Notes: generated from the sequence alone by a model not told the origin. Numbered from the stretch's first letter, positions 23,490 through 36,492 are shown. The stretch: 64,000 nucleotides of DNA from Phaffia rhodozyma (GCA_014706385.1 JACGZH010000005.1:992001-1056000), one strand, 5' to 3'. Translations and numbers: made by a program.

Positions 23490-25237
23490 TTATTGATTGG
23501 CCGCCTCGAACGCGCTTCTGGCAGCCGCCACCCTTCCGCCAACCGGCCTCCTTGCCGGTCCTCTCGGCCTGGCAAATGTGTTTCCTCCGTTCGGTCCTCC
23601 AGAGCTCGTGGGTTGACCTGAACCGAGAGGCATAGACGAAGGAAGAGTGTTTGTTGATTCTGTAGTTGAACCAGAAAAGGATGAGGCAAAAGCGTTCGGA
23701 GCAACGCCTGACGGTCGGGTCGGTGCCGGAGTCGGAACGGAGAAAGACCGGATAGGGTTTGTACTGATCAAAGGCTTGATCTCGGATAGCAGTTCGGACT
23801 CTGTCAGTGAGTCGGGCTCGGAGGACTCAATCTATGAGGAGAAATGAAAGAGAAAAACAAAAACAAAATAATAAGCTGGGTTAGCGGGCATTTGTGTGAA
23901 TCTGAATGATCCATCTTCTCACCTTCTTGCCAACCTCAATCCCGACTTTTGTCTTGACGTTGGCGACCAGACTACCGACGCTGCTCGAGTAGATCATTCG
24001 CATCTTGATCGGAGATTTTGGTGGACATGTGTACACGAATAATACGATCGGGGTTGACTCGGCTGACGCATCCGTCGGTCGGTAAGAGAAGAATGTGTAT
24101 TGAGGGGACGACGGGGGGAGATGGGTATGGAATAGGGCAAGTGTGCTGGACTCGTTCACGGCCAACGTCAAATTGGTTGGCGATTTTGGGTCTATCGTCT
24201 GTGTGGTTGTGGACGTGGGTGTGCGCGTTCACAGTCGTGAAGTGAAAGTGATCACAATAGATGGATCAGCTTCTTGGACCAGAGTTAAGAAGGGTGTATG
24301 CCCTGCTGAGCCAGTAAAAAAAAAAAAGGGAGAGATGATGAACGAGATAGAGCAAAACGAAGCTTACCAGACCGACGAGCTTTCCATCCTGTTTGAGTCC
24401 TTCGAGAGCCTGCTCGATACCTTCAGCCCAGACGAGTCCCTTGCCGACGCCCATGACACCGCTCAACGGACCGGCTCCACCTCTGACGCCTCCACCGGTG
24501 CCCCTCATCGATCCCTCCTTCGAAGCTTCGTACTCGGCCGCCCGAACCTCTGCCATCGCCTTCTCCTTCTCTGTGAGTGGCTTGGGAGCGGCGAGTGCTG
24601 CGAGATGGAGTTCGTATGCCCGAGGAGTCAAGTCCGAAGGCGAGGTGGCATGGATGGTGTCGGTCTAAGATTCGACACGGCCGACGGCCGATCAGGCGAA
24701 TGTGACGTGAGGACTTGAATCTGGACGGACATGGGATATACACCAGGGAGAAACACGCACAAAATTGGTCTCTCCAAGAGCTTTGACGAGTCGAGACTTG
24801 CTGGACGAGTAGAGCATCTTGTCTCTTACCTTTGCGGCATCTGGCACCTGTTTCATCGGATAGAGATCAGCTCAATGTTTGGTTGGTTGGTTGACTGGTA
24901 AATTGCCTGAGACAACCGTTCCATCGGTCCATCGGTCCATCGTTCCATCTCTGAACTGTGTGAACGAGATACAAGCAAACCTCGATAGAAGACTCACATA
25001 GGTGATAAAGAGCCAGGCGTTGTTCCCATCGAGCCTGTAGAGCAGATAGCAAGGTTCTGTAATCGAGATCTGAGCGTTCTCCTCGATGAGAGCAAAGTCT
25101 TCCTTCACAGATCCTCTAGGCGGAACGGAGGTTGCGAGCACGGCCTGTTCGTCCTGGATGGACACCTTGATGAATCTGACTGGAGTAGAAGCAGGAGAAC
25201 CGTTAAAGGCCTGAAGGATCGACTGTTGGACTCCCAT
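23490..25237 (-). CDS. TWF1: Twinfilin
   Basis: Actin-monomer-binding and filament-end-regulating protein with two ADF-homology domains. The first domain is spread over the first exons: PVRFIKVSIQDEQAVL, CYLLYRLDGNNAWLFITYVPD, then VRDKMLYSSSKSRLVKALGET and a TPRAYELHLAAL segment. The linker is KPLTEKEKAMAEVRAAE, followed by GSMRG-type Gly-rich sequence and the second domain (TLAVNESSTLALFH, SPQYTFFSYRP, IKMRMIYSSSVGSLV). The C-terminal tail (ARPRGPARRPVGGRVAAAR) is basic and Pro/Gly-rich, as expected for the capping-protein/PIP2-binding tail. The ATG at 25237 is chosen because the protein then opens with a normal ADF-H lead; an in-frame upstream ATG at 25432 would add a low-complexity extension. 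Divergent with MDM31. Confidence 0.9.
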
Positions 25238-25884
25238 AATGATAGTATAAGCGAGAAAGAATGAGCCAAAGCAAGGCGAACGAAAGATGGAGGTCGATGT
25301 CAAGGTAAAGATGATGAAGAATCGAAAGCGACCTGGCTGCTCTCCTTCCTTGTTCTGTGAGCGCGATGAGTCTGTACGTTCGATCTCTTTCCGTTCGGGC
25401 TCATCTCTGGGTGCAGTCTGTGAGCAAGCCATGTATCCTTGCTGAGCACTGTCAAGCGCATAAAAGTGTCTATAAATATATATACATATGTGTATGTGTG
25501 TGTGTCCGAGGGAAGAGACGATAGGAATCCAAGGCGTCGGCTCTGGATGAACATGCTCTCCATCATCAACACGGACGACATCCTCATGGCCAAGTGCTCA
25601 TCTGGTACGTTGCTGCCCATCTTTGCTAGCACACCAACATACACTCCTCTACTCACACCTATCCTCCTCACTCCTTCCTCATCTGATCTGATCTCTTCTC
25701 TCCTCACCTCACCTCACCTCGTCCCCCCCTCCTCATCATCACCCAGCCTTTGCGCGCTCGACCGGAGTTTGAATTTTTCACACCCAGCCCGTCGTCAGCA
25801 CTCAACCCAGGCCTCGCCTCTCTTTAGGCAGCCACCATCAGACCAGACCGAGAGAGGAATCGCTTGGGTCGATAGCATACGCCA
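25238..25884. other. Divergent promoter region of twinfilin and MDM31
   Basis: About 650 bp between two divergent starts. It contains a short TATATACATATGTG and TG-rich patch near 25475-25505 and pyrimidine-rich leader sequence (CTCACCTCACCTCACCTC-like, about 25700-25720) before the MDM31 ATG. No separate gene is supported. Confidence 0.4.
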
Positions 25885-28800
25885 ATGTCCGTGTCTCGTA
25901 GAACGCTCGATAGATCGTCAAGGCGCCTGCTGTCGTCGGCATCGTTCGAACGATACGCTATCGTTCAGACGTTCTTCCATGTCCAGCGTCGTTCAGCTCC
26001 GTTGGTGTTGGGAACATCCCGTTCGTTAGGACGGTCTTCTCGTCCTCCCTCGTCTTTCTTGTTCAGTCAGCTTTCCTACAGGTCGTTCTCTCATTCGTTG
26101 TTCAGATCAGCAGCCGTCCCACCAACTCCTTCGTCGCGTTCGCCACCTTCTGTCGATGGCTCGCTTTCAGATGGACGTGGGACGTTCGGTCACTCGCATC
26201 CACCGGCCTCTTCCTCCCAGCCTCCTGAACCTCCACCTGATGATCCCGCATCGGTTCCCTCTTCTTCTTCCTCGTCCTCCACTTTCTCTCTTCCTTCTTC
26301 TTCTTCTTCGCAGTCTTCCAGTCCGCCTTCAACTAGTCCCTCTCCCTCTTCTGCATCTCCTTCTCCCTATTCTCACGAAGCTCTCATCCAGACATATCCA
26401 CCGTCGTTGCGTCGATTGGCCTCACTCCTACCAGAGTCTCAGAGCCGTCCGTCGAAGCACGACCTGCTCAAACTCTCGACAAACTGGTTCGAACGACTCC
26501 GAATCAGATGGAAATGGCTCACCATCCGAGGTTTCAGAAAGTTCAACGCTGATGAGTGGAGCGCCCTCGTCAGCTGGATTCTTGTCGGCCATCTGGGCTG
26601 GTTGGTTTTGGGAACAACCACTTTCGTCGGTATGGTCCTTTGGACGGCCAACAGTCTGGATTTACAAGGTTCGTAAAGGATCCTCTCTTTTTCTAGCTAT
26701 TTAGATGAGCGAACTCAGAACAGACCAGCTCAATCCCTTCCTTCTGAACGGTTTCCGCAGATTATATCGCTCGCGCGCTCTCGGATTACTTCACACAAGG
26801 CTCTGGCATCACCGTCGTGTACGTCCTTGGTTGATCCGGACCGTCTTCTTTTACCTCAAGGGTCCCGTGATGCTGTCTGTACTGAGAAAGCCTTCCTGGA
26901 CACGTCCTGTTTAGCTTTGAGTCAGCCTTGGTACCCAATTTATTAAAGTCCACAATCACCCTTCGAAACGTCTACATCTCCCGACGGCCACTCACGTCCC
27001 CATCATATTCTTCCATACCTCAAGTCCTTCGAGATGTTTCGTCAGACGGCGATCCCTCACTTATCGCTCCTGATCCCGATCCTCTTCCATCTGCTTCGTC
27101 CGTTTCGTTAGATGAGAAAGAGGAGAAGAACGAAGAAGAAGAAGAAGACACAAATTATACAATGTTTGATGTCAACGTTGATCAGATCGACGTCGAGCTC
27201 AGTTTCGTCAGTTGGCTCAATGGAGAAGGTCTAGTCAAACGCGCGCTCGTCAAAGGCGTCCGAGGCGTATTTGGTATGTGGTCTACTCTGTCTCAGAAAG
27301 ACGTTTGCCTGACGCTCTTCATCTCACGCCTCTTTGCACTCTTGTCCTCACACGAACCTCAGATCGCCGAAACGTCGTATGGGATCCTTCGGACCCCTGG
27401 ATTCCTTCCGAGTGGAGACATCCAACCCAGCCAGGTGATGGTTCTTTCAATCTTTCTTCCTTCCAAGTTGAGGATCTGCTCTGTACAGTCTACCAGCCCG
27501 GCGGGTTCAGACCGTTCAACGTCAGTATCTTCAAGGCCGAGTTGGGAAGGTTCAGGAAGAAATGGCTGTTCTATGATGTTTTGGTACGTGTTTTGGCTTT
27601 CTTCTTGTTCTCATTTCTCTCGTTCTTGTGTCTCGCCGTACGGTCCTATCTCTTCCTGAAAGCTGACGTGAGACGTCGTATCGTCCGTATACACAGTCAG
27701 CAGACTCGATAACAGGTCAATACGACAACTGTCTCTTTTCGTTACATAAACCCCAACGAATCGGTAAAACTGTGGGCGAAGATCTCAAGGAAGGTCGTTG
27801 GCAACGAATGGTACAATCTTTTTTTCTTTTTTTCTTTTTTTCTTTTTTTCTGTTCCCGTTTGCTCTTTTCTCAATCTGCCGTCTGACTACGCGTTCTTCT
27901 CATCCCATCATATCATCAGGCTCGACTCCGAATCGATGGACTCCCGATCGATCACCTCCAAGGATCTTCCTCCTCTGGTCCACTCGCCTGGATTACTTCT
28001 GGAAAGCTAGACGGCGTGATGGACGTCAAGTTTCCCCGTCATCCAGATGATGAAGTTGACTTTACGTCCGTCCTCACTGAAATCATCGGAAACGTCAACG
28101 AAATCGCTTCTGGAAACTCTCCGCATTCCTCTTCCTGGGCGGCCGACCAACGATTGGTGATCAATCCCGGTCAGCGGCCGCTAGGAAAGCCAGCGTTAGT
28201 TGCTCCCGGCCCCGGATCGTCTCCCACCAAAGAACCGACTCGTGACGCACACACAGGTGCAAATGACAAACAGGGAAGCGAAAATCAAGAAGAGAGAAGA
28301 GTTGTGGTGGTTGATGTAGACCTCAGATTCCGGGATCTCAAAGCGGCCGTGCCTTATATGCCGAGCGAATTGAGTTATGTTAACGCCGCGCTCATCAGAC
28401 CCATCGTCGCCTTCATCAAGTTTGTCTCTTTTTTCTTTTTCATCCCTCTTCGTTCTCTCGGTTCTCTCTTTCGGAGGAGGAACCTGTAACAATCGCACCA
28501 AAATCTGATTTATATTGTCTTTGGTTCACATCGAAACAACGATAACAACTGTAGTGCAAACAGAACACTGTTGCCTATTCAATGCCAGGTAATCTCTGAT
28601 CTTAGCGAATTCGATGGCTCTTGGACTGTATGTCGCCTGTTCTTTTTAAAGATTTGTTTAATTCTTCCTTGGAAGACCGACACTGATACATGGTTTCTTT
28701 GTGGATTTCGTTGCACATATCTCAAACCAGCCTTTCGAAAGTAAGTCTCCTATCCCCCTCTCTTCTCATCGTCATCTAAACCTCAAAAAAAGCTAATCCT

Positions 28801-29054
28801 CCTTCCTTTGCTTTCTCCCCTTTCTGTTTCCCTCCCTAGCCGGCCTACTCGATGCCACTTCAAACCAAGTCTACGCAGCCCTAGCACATCATGTGACATC
28901 TCAACAAGCTAACCAACAACGGATGCGTTCTGTAGGCGTGTGGACCCTTCAGATGACCGCCGAGGCCGTCGTCAGTGCCGTCAGAGCGGTTCTCCTGCAG
29001 AGGCAGAGTCTGGGGTTAAGCGAGATGAATCTTGATCTGGACCCTCCTTTCTGA
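25885..29054 (+). CDS. MDM31: Mdm31/Mdm32-family mitochondrial inner-membrane protein
   Basis: Protein of the Mdm31/Mdm32 family, needed in yeast for mitochondrial shape, distribution and lipid homeostasis of the inner membrane. The start is rich in Arg/Ser with little acid (MSVSRRTLDRSSRRLL), as expected for a matrix-targeting presequence. A Ser/Pro-rich linker follows, then NWFERLRIRWKWLTIRGFRKFNADEW and a membrane helix (LVSWILVGHLGWLVLGTTTF). The body has the family blocks ESALVPNLLKSTITLRNVYISRRP, VDVELSFVSWLNGEGLVKRALVKGVRGVF, DRRNVVWDP, FQVEDLLCTVYQPGGFRPFNVSIF, FSLHKPQRIG, RLRIDGLPIDHL, GVMDVKFP, VNANRTLLP and SEFDGSWT, ending near LGLSEMNLDLDPPF. Splicing at about 28640-28830 is not resolved. 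An intron at about 27821-27920 carries a T7C repeat. Confidence 0.85.
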
Positions 29055-29850
29055 ACCAACCGGGTCTCTTCCTTTCCTTTCCTTTGATCTCTGGCTTCGG
29101 CCGCTCCTTTGCTTCTCTTTCTCTCTCTCTCTCTCTCGTCTTGCTTTGTTCCTCAAGCACTCTTCTCCACTCCCCCGTCTACTTGATTATCGGATCTTTA
29201 CGTTCTCTCCATCTTCCTTGTCAGTTCCCTCCAATGTCATCTCACAAAGACAAGGGATGAAACGAATCGTGCATATGTTGTGTTGTTTTGTATATATTTA
29301 TATATCACTTGATGTAGTCTTCCATTTCAGTCACCCATGGCAGTGAAATATCTTCTCTATTGTAGAAAGGTAAGGGCAAATCGCATAAAGGTCCTTCTCT
29401 TGGTCATGATCGTCGACCGCCAATCATCATCCGTCGTCCAGAAAGCTTAGGGCATAGTATACAACATCGAGCACGAAGAAAGAAAGAAAGAAAGAAAACT
29501 ATTTGTATACGGTTCAAGAGAACATACTAGTGAAGCATCAGAACGAGAGGTAGGTCGCACGGATTTTAAGTCAAGTAAGAGGGGTATCGTATGGAGGATA
29601 GCATGGACGTGTAGCGTTTAGGGTGGTTCGTTCGATTATGCGAAACATACATGTTGAGCCCAGAGTTGTCGAAGAAGTATGCGATTGAGGTGAGTAGGAT
29701 GTTTACATGAGAATTCAGCAAAAGGTTAATCTCTCGTCAAGGTTGGTAGAGATCGCCTCAGCAGTCCCAGTCGATAGGCAAGTTTGGAGAAACAGCAAGC
29801 GCAACAAAGCGAGGAAGAGTAAAACAGGGAGAGAAAGAGGCAAGGATGGT
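29055..29850. other. Convergent intergenic region with simple repeats
   Basis: About 800 bp between the MDM31 stop and the haspin stop. It holds a CT-repeat (about 29118-29140), an AAAG-type repeat (about 29477-29497) and otherwise unremarkable sequence. No gene is recognised. Confidence 0.45.
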
Positions 29851-32838
29851 TCAGACCGAACACCACCCTTTTGACTGACCCCACAACACCAACTCTTTCG
29901 CCCCTGGCTCGAACTCTCCGTACTTTCCTGTTCCACTCAACATTTTCGTCAATTCCCTTTTTGTGGCTTCCATCGACTTCAGCGCTTCTTTTTCACGCGC
30001 CGTCGTTATCGACACGCGCGGTTTCGATCGGGATGAGGAAGTCGATCGGGTCGATTTTACGAGAGCGACCGATTCGGGGGATTGAAGAAGAGACGATAGG
30101 ATAAACGACAGCCACTGTTCATTCGTTTGACGACCCTCGAAGACGGATGAGCTCTTGTTGACTATACATGTTGAGAGTAAGGAAAAGATTAGGGACATAC
30201 AAAGAGATTCGTTTTGGGAAAGAATCCTTCCCAATTTCGATCACCAATATGGCTTCTGATCGCTCTGTACACATCCCATTGTTTTCCTTTTTTTGGTCCA
30301 ACCGGTTCGGTCAGGATCAATATCAATATCAATTCACCCGCAACTGCTCACAGTATATAGTCAAGATCACTCACCAACGCCATCAAAGACTTCCTCGTCG
30401 ATAGGCGACCAAAGAATGTTTCCATCAGGCATCTCCACTCTAGAGAGTCCAAAGTCAATCAGTGTGAGCCCTAATCCAGAGGACGAGTCGAAAGGACCGG
30501 TGGGCGCGTATGGTTGGCAATCCGTTGGTTCGACAAGAATCTGACCAAGGTGAAGATCCCGATGCTGCCACGTTGATTCGTTATCGAAGTTGTCAGTCAT
30601 ACTATATGTCAAGACACATTTTACCAACACCTTGATGGGAAACTCACCTCGAACTTGTGAATCTTTTCAGCGTCACCTACACTTTTACAGATCGACCAGA
30701 AAACCCCTGCCGATTGCGAGAGTTCGTGTGTTTTTGAGAAGGCGAACGATTCCAAGTCCTTTCCTGCGTACGACATGAAGAGTACCGCATATCGTTGTGA
30801 CGCACCAAATACAGCTATCAAAGAAGAAGACCAAGGAATGTGATGATACACCAAAAACATCGCGCTCAGCTTGAAAACGCGAATTGATAACAATCACAAC
30901 AAACAGATGAAGCTTACAGGGTCGGGCATTCTCACACTGCTCTGGAAATGACTTTGCGAAAGCATCCCATTCTTTGACGAGCGCCTTGGGGTAAAACCCT
31001 TGCACCACAAATGCACTTCGTTACAACAGTCAAAGAAAGATTTAGCTGTTTCTGATGGCAGGTTAAAGATCTATGTTGATCCCAAAAGAAGAAAAAAACA
31101 TACCTCTTGACCTCACAGAACCCATCTAGCTCGCCGACGAGCTTTCCCAAGCTAATCTCTTTCGCGACATCCCTTGGATCGGACCAAGTGGGTTCTGGTC
31201 CAACCTCTTCCTCCTCCTCCTCCTCCTCCTCTCGACGCTCCTTTGATTTTCCGCCTCTTCCCATCATGTCCAACTTGACACATTCTTCGTCCGTTAAAAG
31301 CGGAATGATCTTCATCACTATTGCCTTTTGCTTAGCAAGTCCCACGGAAAAAACTTCTGAATATGTCGCCTCGCCCACCTTGTTGAATGTGACTTTGGTT
31401 CTGGATGTTGAATGAGGGAAGAACTGATGGGTCGTTACAAACTCGGTGAACGAGAGAGGAGGATCGATTTGATGGCAGGCTTCTAAAAGGTGATCGATTG
31501 GTAGCCGAACAGCAGAATCGACCTGTTCACATTCAACTTCATCCTCGCCATCGTCATACAAAGCAGTATCTAGTGGAGGCGATTCAACCTCGATGAGCGA
31601 CAAATCGTACAACTCTTCAGCTACTTCGTCTAGTTCGGAGGAGGGTTTGATCATGCGTGATATCGGAGGAAGTTCGTTTGGCATCAAAGAGGAAGAAAGG
31701 AGTGCGCGCTCAAGTTCATCCTCATCGATAAGAATGGGATCTGAGTATCGGTCTCCCAAGCCTGTCCCGGGCGAAGAAGCAGATGAAGGAGGGGTATCTA
31801 GCATGGCTAGTCCTTTCAGCCGAGAAGTAAGCCAGGGCGGAGTCGACTCCTTGGAATTACTGTACCGGCGAGCCGGTGGAGAGAAAACAATTTTTGAAGA
31901 AGGAGAGATCCGAACGTTACGAGAAGTGCGCTTCGGATGTTTCGGAATGTTAAGGTCAGGAGCTGAGATAGAAGCAGGAGCCAGGGTTGATATAGGAGCG
32001 GAACTGATGTTTTCCGAGGAAATCACTGGTTTATATGTCGAGGACAAGGTTCGTCCCGGCTCAAGAGGCATAACAGACTTTAGAGAACTAGCCGATGATG
32101 ATCTGGTCGCTTGAAGTTTTCCGGGTCGTGCTATTATAGACTTCTCTTTCCCGGATTTCTTGTTTGCCTTCCGCTCATCCTCCACTTGGGCGTTCTCCTT
32201 CTCTCCAACCATCCTCAATCTAGCCTTCTCCTTCACGATTCCTTTCGACTTGGTCTTCATAGGTTTCTCAATCTTCGAGTCAGGCTCCTCATCATCCGTG
32301 TCGGCTTCCAGATTGTTGAAATTTAGTAGTCCGAGCTTCGACCTAGCCTTCAACCCCTTTCTGTTCTCTTTGTCTACTATGCTGATCTTGACCGGCGTGT
32401 TTTGGACATCTTTTAGGAATTTGACCGGTGATGCCTGGTCCACAGCAAACTCAGAACGTAATCTGGTAGGTCTGAAGACTGCGCTGGTCCTGCTAGGGGA
32501 CACAGCGATATGCGTTCGTGGGGCGACTTGATGGATGGCGATCTTCTTTATAGGAGGCGGAGCAGGAGATTCGGGAAAGTCATGGTCTCGATGAATTTTG
32601 ACAACTCGCTGTTTTGAAACATCACACCGAAAGAAGAAAATTAAGAGCTGCCTCGAAAGTTAGATGTGAAGCGAATAAACCACCAACCGTTTTACTCTTG
32701 CCGTATGTACGGACGCTCTTCGTCTATCAAACGTCTCGTGTAGAAGGAACGTCAGGTCTAGTTCCGTTCACCACAAAAATACGAGACCAAACTCTCCAAG
32801 AACAGATTGATTGAGAGACGAACATTGGTGGAATACAT
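29851..32838 (-). CDS. Haspin-type protein kinase
   Basis: Haspin kinase, which phosphorylates histone H3 Thr3 at centromeres in mitosis. The N-terminal half is disordered and basic/acidic, with a RTYGKSKT motif in a small exon, PVKFLKDVQNTPVKI and SKIVFSPPARRYS. The kinase half begins around LLEACHQ...PLSFTEF. It has the glycine-loop equivalent KVGEATYSEVF, the lysine in KAIVMKIIPL, GFCEVKR, an LFMSYAGKDLE hinge region, the catalytic HRDLHLGQILVE and the metal-binding segment LTLIDFGLSRVE, followed by the haspin-specific tail with TNEQWLSFI. A GAG run encodes a Glu tract (31202-31240). The start at 32838 (MYSTN joined to TKSVRTYG) is inferred from splice phase and is the least certain part. 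In haspins the segment after ID is often DYT rather than DFG. Confidence 0.88.
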
Positions 32839-33236
32839 CACCCGCACACTCTATGCTTCTCGTTACTCTTGATGAATTGATGAGAGATTGATCGTTGGTC
32901 GTTAGTGGTCGGTCAATGCCAGTTGCTGAATATTCGTTAGTCGCGTTGATTTCTGAAGACGCGTCGAGGAACACGAGAAAACAACGCGACTGATTTTTCT
33001 CTTGGACGCGTTTTCAACATACATAAAATCCAAACAGGTTCATACAACACTATCGACACGTGGAATCACAAAGGATAAAGAATGCAAGAAAAGAAGTAGA
33101 GAAGGAAGAGAGAGCCACAAAATGAGGTTCGTTCAGAGCTTGGCTCGCAATGTCGAAGGTTGCAGCCTCTCGTCTATATTTACGTCATTCGTGTATAGAA
33201 TAAGAGGTCCATCAGTGGACAGTTTTTGAAGACTTT
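32839..33236. other. Intergenic between CYB2-like 3' end and haspin start
   Basis: About 400 bp between two genes on the minus strand. It should contain the haspin promoter and the flavocytochrome 3' end. A 68-codon frame at 32768-32974 overlaps the haspin start and has no recognised motif. Confidence 0.4.
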
Positions 33237-36191
33237 TCAATATATCACATAGGAGAAGCTAGACGTACAAGTAGAAGCAAACTTCTCATCTCTGGGCGAG
33301 CTGTTGTGTTGCGTCAAAGCGGAAGCATCGACCATCTCAGGTACGACCTCCTCGATCGACCGAGCGCCGAGTAGACGCATGTTCATCTCAAATTCTATCA
33401 ACAGACCAGAGCAAAATTGGCGATGTCAGCCCTCAAAAAGATGATTACCGTTCATTAAATTGATTGAGAGAAGAAGCGCACCATCTTTAAGAAGCTGGAA
33501 AGCATGCTCAACTCCTTCCTGGCCGTAGGCGCTATACGCATAAAGCAATGGTCGTCCGATTCCGACACTCGTGGCCCCCAATGCCACAGCCTTCAGGACG
33601 TCTGGTAGATTGTGTACGATGCAATGTGGCAAACTATATTAAGAGCATGGCTAAGGTAGTGGAAGTGAAAGGATAGACGAACCAGAAGCCCTTCGGATTC
33701 CTCCATCAATCATAATCTCAAACTTTGGGTTCGGGAATAGCTTTCTCTTTTTGAGTTCCCTTACAACTTCAACCAAGACTTCTAGACCGGACCGGGAAGA
33801 GTCCAATTGACGTCCACTTAGTGTCATGTAGGCCAATCGCACACCAAATGGTTCGTCAAGATAACCCTATCATCGAAGATTTCGAACAGGATAATGGGAG
33901 AGGACTTACCCGTGGTTAGAAAGAACAACTCCATCCAAGCCAGCTTCAGCTGCCATAACAGCATCCTGAACGGTGTGTCAAAAACAACAATATGGATTAG
34001 CCTAGCGCTAGAAATAGAAAATGTTCAACGAAAAGAGAGATAAATTTGAACAGAGGATGTAGAACTCACCTCCCAGGTCTGCACCCCCTTTAAGATGAGG
34101 GGCACTTTTGATGCCACAGAGAAATCAAACATATGATTCAATCGACTGACTGTGTTACAATGCGACCATTACAGTAAAAGAAATACATACTCTTCGTGAT
34201 CTCTCTGAAGAACGCCATGTCCTTCCAGCTTAACCCTGGATCAATGAAGCTTGATATAGCACGCGCAGCTCCCTGATTCTGTTCGACTGAATCCGATCGT
34301 TGAACGCTGGCTCCCTCAGAGTTGTCAAACTTCTGACGCATGTCCTTCTCCCGCCGGCCAAGTTGAGGAGCATCGACAGTGATAAAGAGACCCTGATGTC
34401 ATCATCCGATTGCAAGAAAAATAGTCAGTCCAAACTGTCGTCGAGAGAGTCTATCAGAAAGAAAAGAAAGGTATGACCTTGATGCCTCGCGATTCAGCAT
34501 GCTGGACAATCTTCTTTGTCTTTTCTCGATCTTTGTTGACATATCTGGTATGTATGGTGAAGGAAGTAAATGATAACCTTGTAATTAATAACTTGCGTCT
34601 TTGTGTCCCATGAAACCAAAGAGACTACGCACAGTTGCATAAATTGGACTTGGCCAGGGATGGCAGCGTCGACAATCTCATCGAACGAGCAACTTGCTAG
34701 CGTCGGTATCTAAATTTGGTAAAACATCAGCCTCAGCACCACGCTTGCCTTTAGATGCAAAGAGGCAAAAGAGAGAAGTACCATCTGAATGACACCATGC
34801 TTGCCACCCGCTCGGGTCAGGTTTTTCTCTCCTTCTGGATGTCCCAGTTTTCCGAGAGCGGTAGCAGTGATCTGATACGAGATGAAATTACATTGTCAGC
34901 TTCGAGTTGGGATGTCGGATTTCTTGAATGTGTTAAGATATAGAAGGACCAACATAAATTGGCATACTAGACTTCTGGCCCAGAATGGTAGTAGAGTAAT
35001 CCACCTCGGTCTGGAACATACATTAAAAACAAACGTTGCGTTCAAGATTCAACTGTTCAAATTGGTCATTCTGCAATGAAGAGAACGTGTGGCGTGTATT
35101 CGCAAACTTACAACATCCCGAAGAATACGCGGTCGGAAGAAGACTCGTCCGTAGGCCATGTGATTTTCTCTCATAGTCACCTCATCATCGGCTCCAGAAG
35201 AATAGTAACTGTCGATTCTCAGACGATTCAGTCAGCTCTCCCCGGACTTGAAAGGGATATCAAGATGAAACTTGAGATACGTACGCCCAACCTCTGGGCT
35301 CCATAACCTCTCTAGCAATTCCTTCGAAATCATGAAGACTGAGCACCTCACCCAGCGCTGGTCGTTCTTCCATCTTGAGTCGACGCCTCATCTCGACTGC
35401 TGTCAATTCCCTACCGAGCAGCTTTTGCTCAACTACTCCAGAGATGGACTCGGCCGAAGGCGCAGATGTTGGCTCCGTCTTGAGGGGCCCAAGTTGTTCT
35501 ACAAGCCGGTATGAGAGAAAGCGAGGTTAGAAATGTTGAAATGCATGAGGTCATTACAAACAAAGACTGGTGGCAAAGCAGGTGGACAATAAACGAACGG
35601 CTTTCGTCCAAGTATTTTGTCGGTATATCAGGTGAGTGAATTTCATCAAATTCCTATATGAATAGGTGTTTCATCAGTACATCATTAGTTGCGAGTTCCA
35701 AAATCGCACATAACACTCAAATCACGCACCTCTGTAGCATCCTTTCCAGCATACTATACAGACGTTCAAAAATGCAGAATATATTTGGCTTAATCATCCT
35801 GTTCATGAGACCTCACTTCAAAGACCCCGGTATTATCGTAGGATTTACATACTTTAAGCAGAATCTTTTCTCCACCCGGATGATCCTTGAAGAAGAAAAT
35901 CAAGTTCGATAAGTTTCACCCTTGCCCTGGCACATTCCAGAGGAACGCTAACTCGAACTTACTTCTATGAAGCTAGTGATATCATATACATTTCCTAGAA
36001 CAAACAATTCACCGAGAGAGACAAACAATATGGAGAAAAAGGGGATCGCAGAGTTCAGATCGGACTATCTCTCTCCGATGAAGAACAATATATCCAGACA
36101 ATGATCCAGACGTACCATGAATAGTGATCCAACAATCCTCTTTGGTAGAATGCTTGGCAAGCTCTTGAGCAGTAACTTCTTTGTCTGGCAT
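33237..36191 (-). CDS. CYB2: Flavocytochrome b2-type L-lactate dehydrogenase
   Basis: FMN-dependent 2-hydroxyacid dehydrogenase fused to a cytochrome b5 domain, as in L-lactate:cytochrome c oxidoreductase. The start MPDKEVTAQELAKHSTKEDCWITIHG opens directly in the b5 domain; HPGG with its heme-ligand His follows at about 35890-35870. The FMN domain has the VDAPQLGRREKDMRQKF block (about 34360-34310), GLSWKDM, a catalytic-type DGGIRR near 33700, and GATSVGIGRPLLYA with VEHAFQLLKD near the end. The gene is split into many short exons. The tail beyond VDASALTQHNSSPRDEKF is longer than usual and the exact stop (33237) is uncertain. Yeast Cyb2 has a long presequence for the intermembrane space; none is seen here. 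Divergent with the DSC2-like gene (about 300 bp). Confidence 0.88.
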
Positions 36192-36492
36192 AGTTTCCGA
36201 ACTGACGATGTCTGAGTAAGTAGAACGAGTACAAAATGAAGGATGTGGACGGCAAGGAAACTAGCAGGTATTCTTCACTTGGACGAATCCACGATTGCCG
36301 GATTGACATTCGGTCAATGCCGGGAACCTCGGCGCACTCAATTGCCGACATACACCGAGATCACGTGAAATCTTTCGTGGCGGTTCAACCTCGCACTGCA
36401 AGCTGTGCAATCGTACCTTCCTCATCATCATCTCATACACACTTTCCTTCCTGAGTATTTCTCCAAGAGGACAGAAAAACGAGGAAGATATA
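36192..36492. promoter_or_regulatory. Bidirectional CYB2/DSC2 promoter region
   Basis: A 301-bp gap between two divergent start codons. It includes a palindromic-looking ATCACGTGAA (about 36360-36369) holding a CACGTG E-box, and a CAT-rich leader near 36422-36440. CACGTG is bound by bHLH factors (Cbf1, SREBP-like). Since Dsc2 acts in SREBP cleavage in other fungi this is worth noting, but a single six-base site is weak evidence. Confidence 0.35.
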
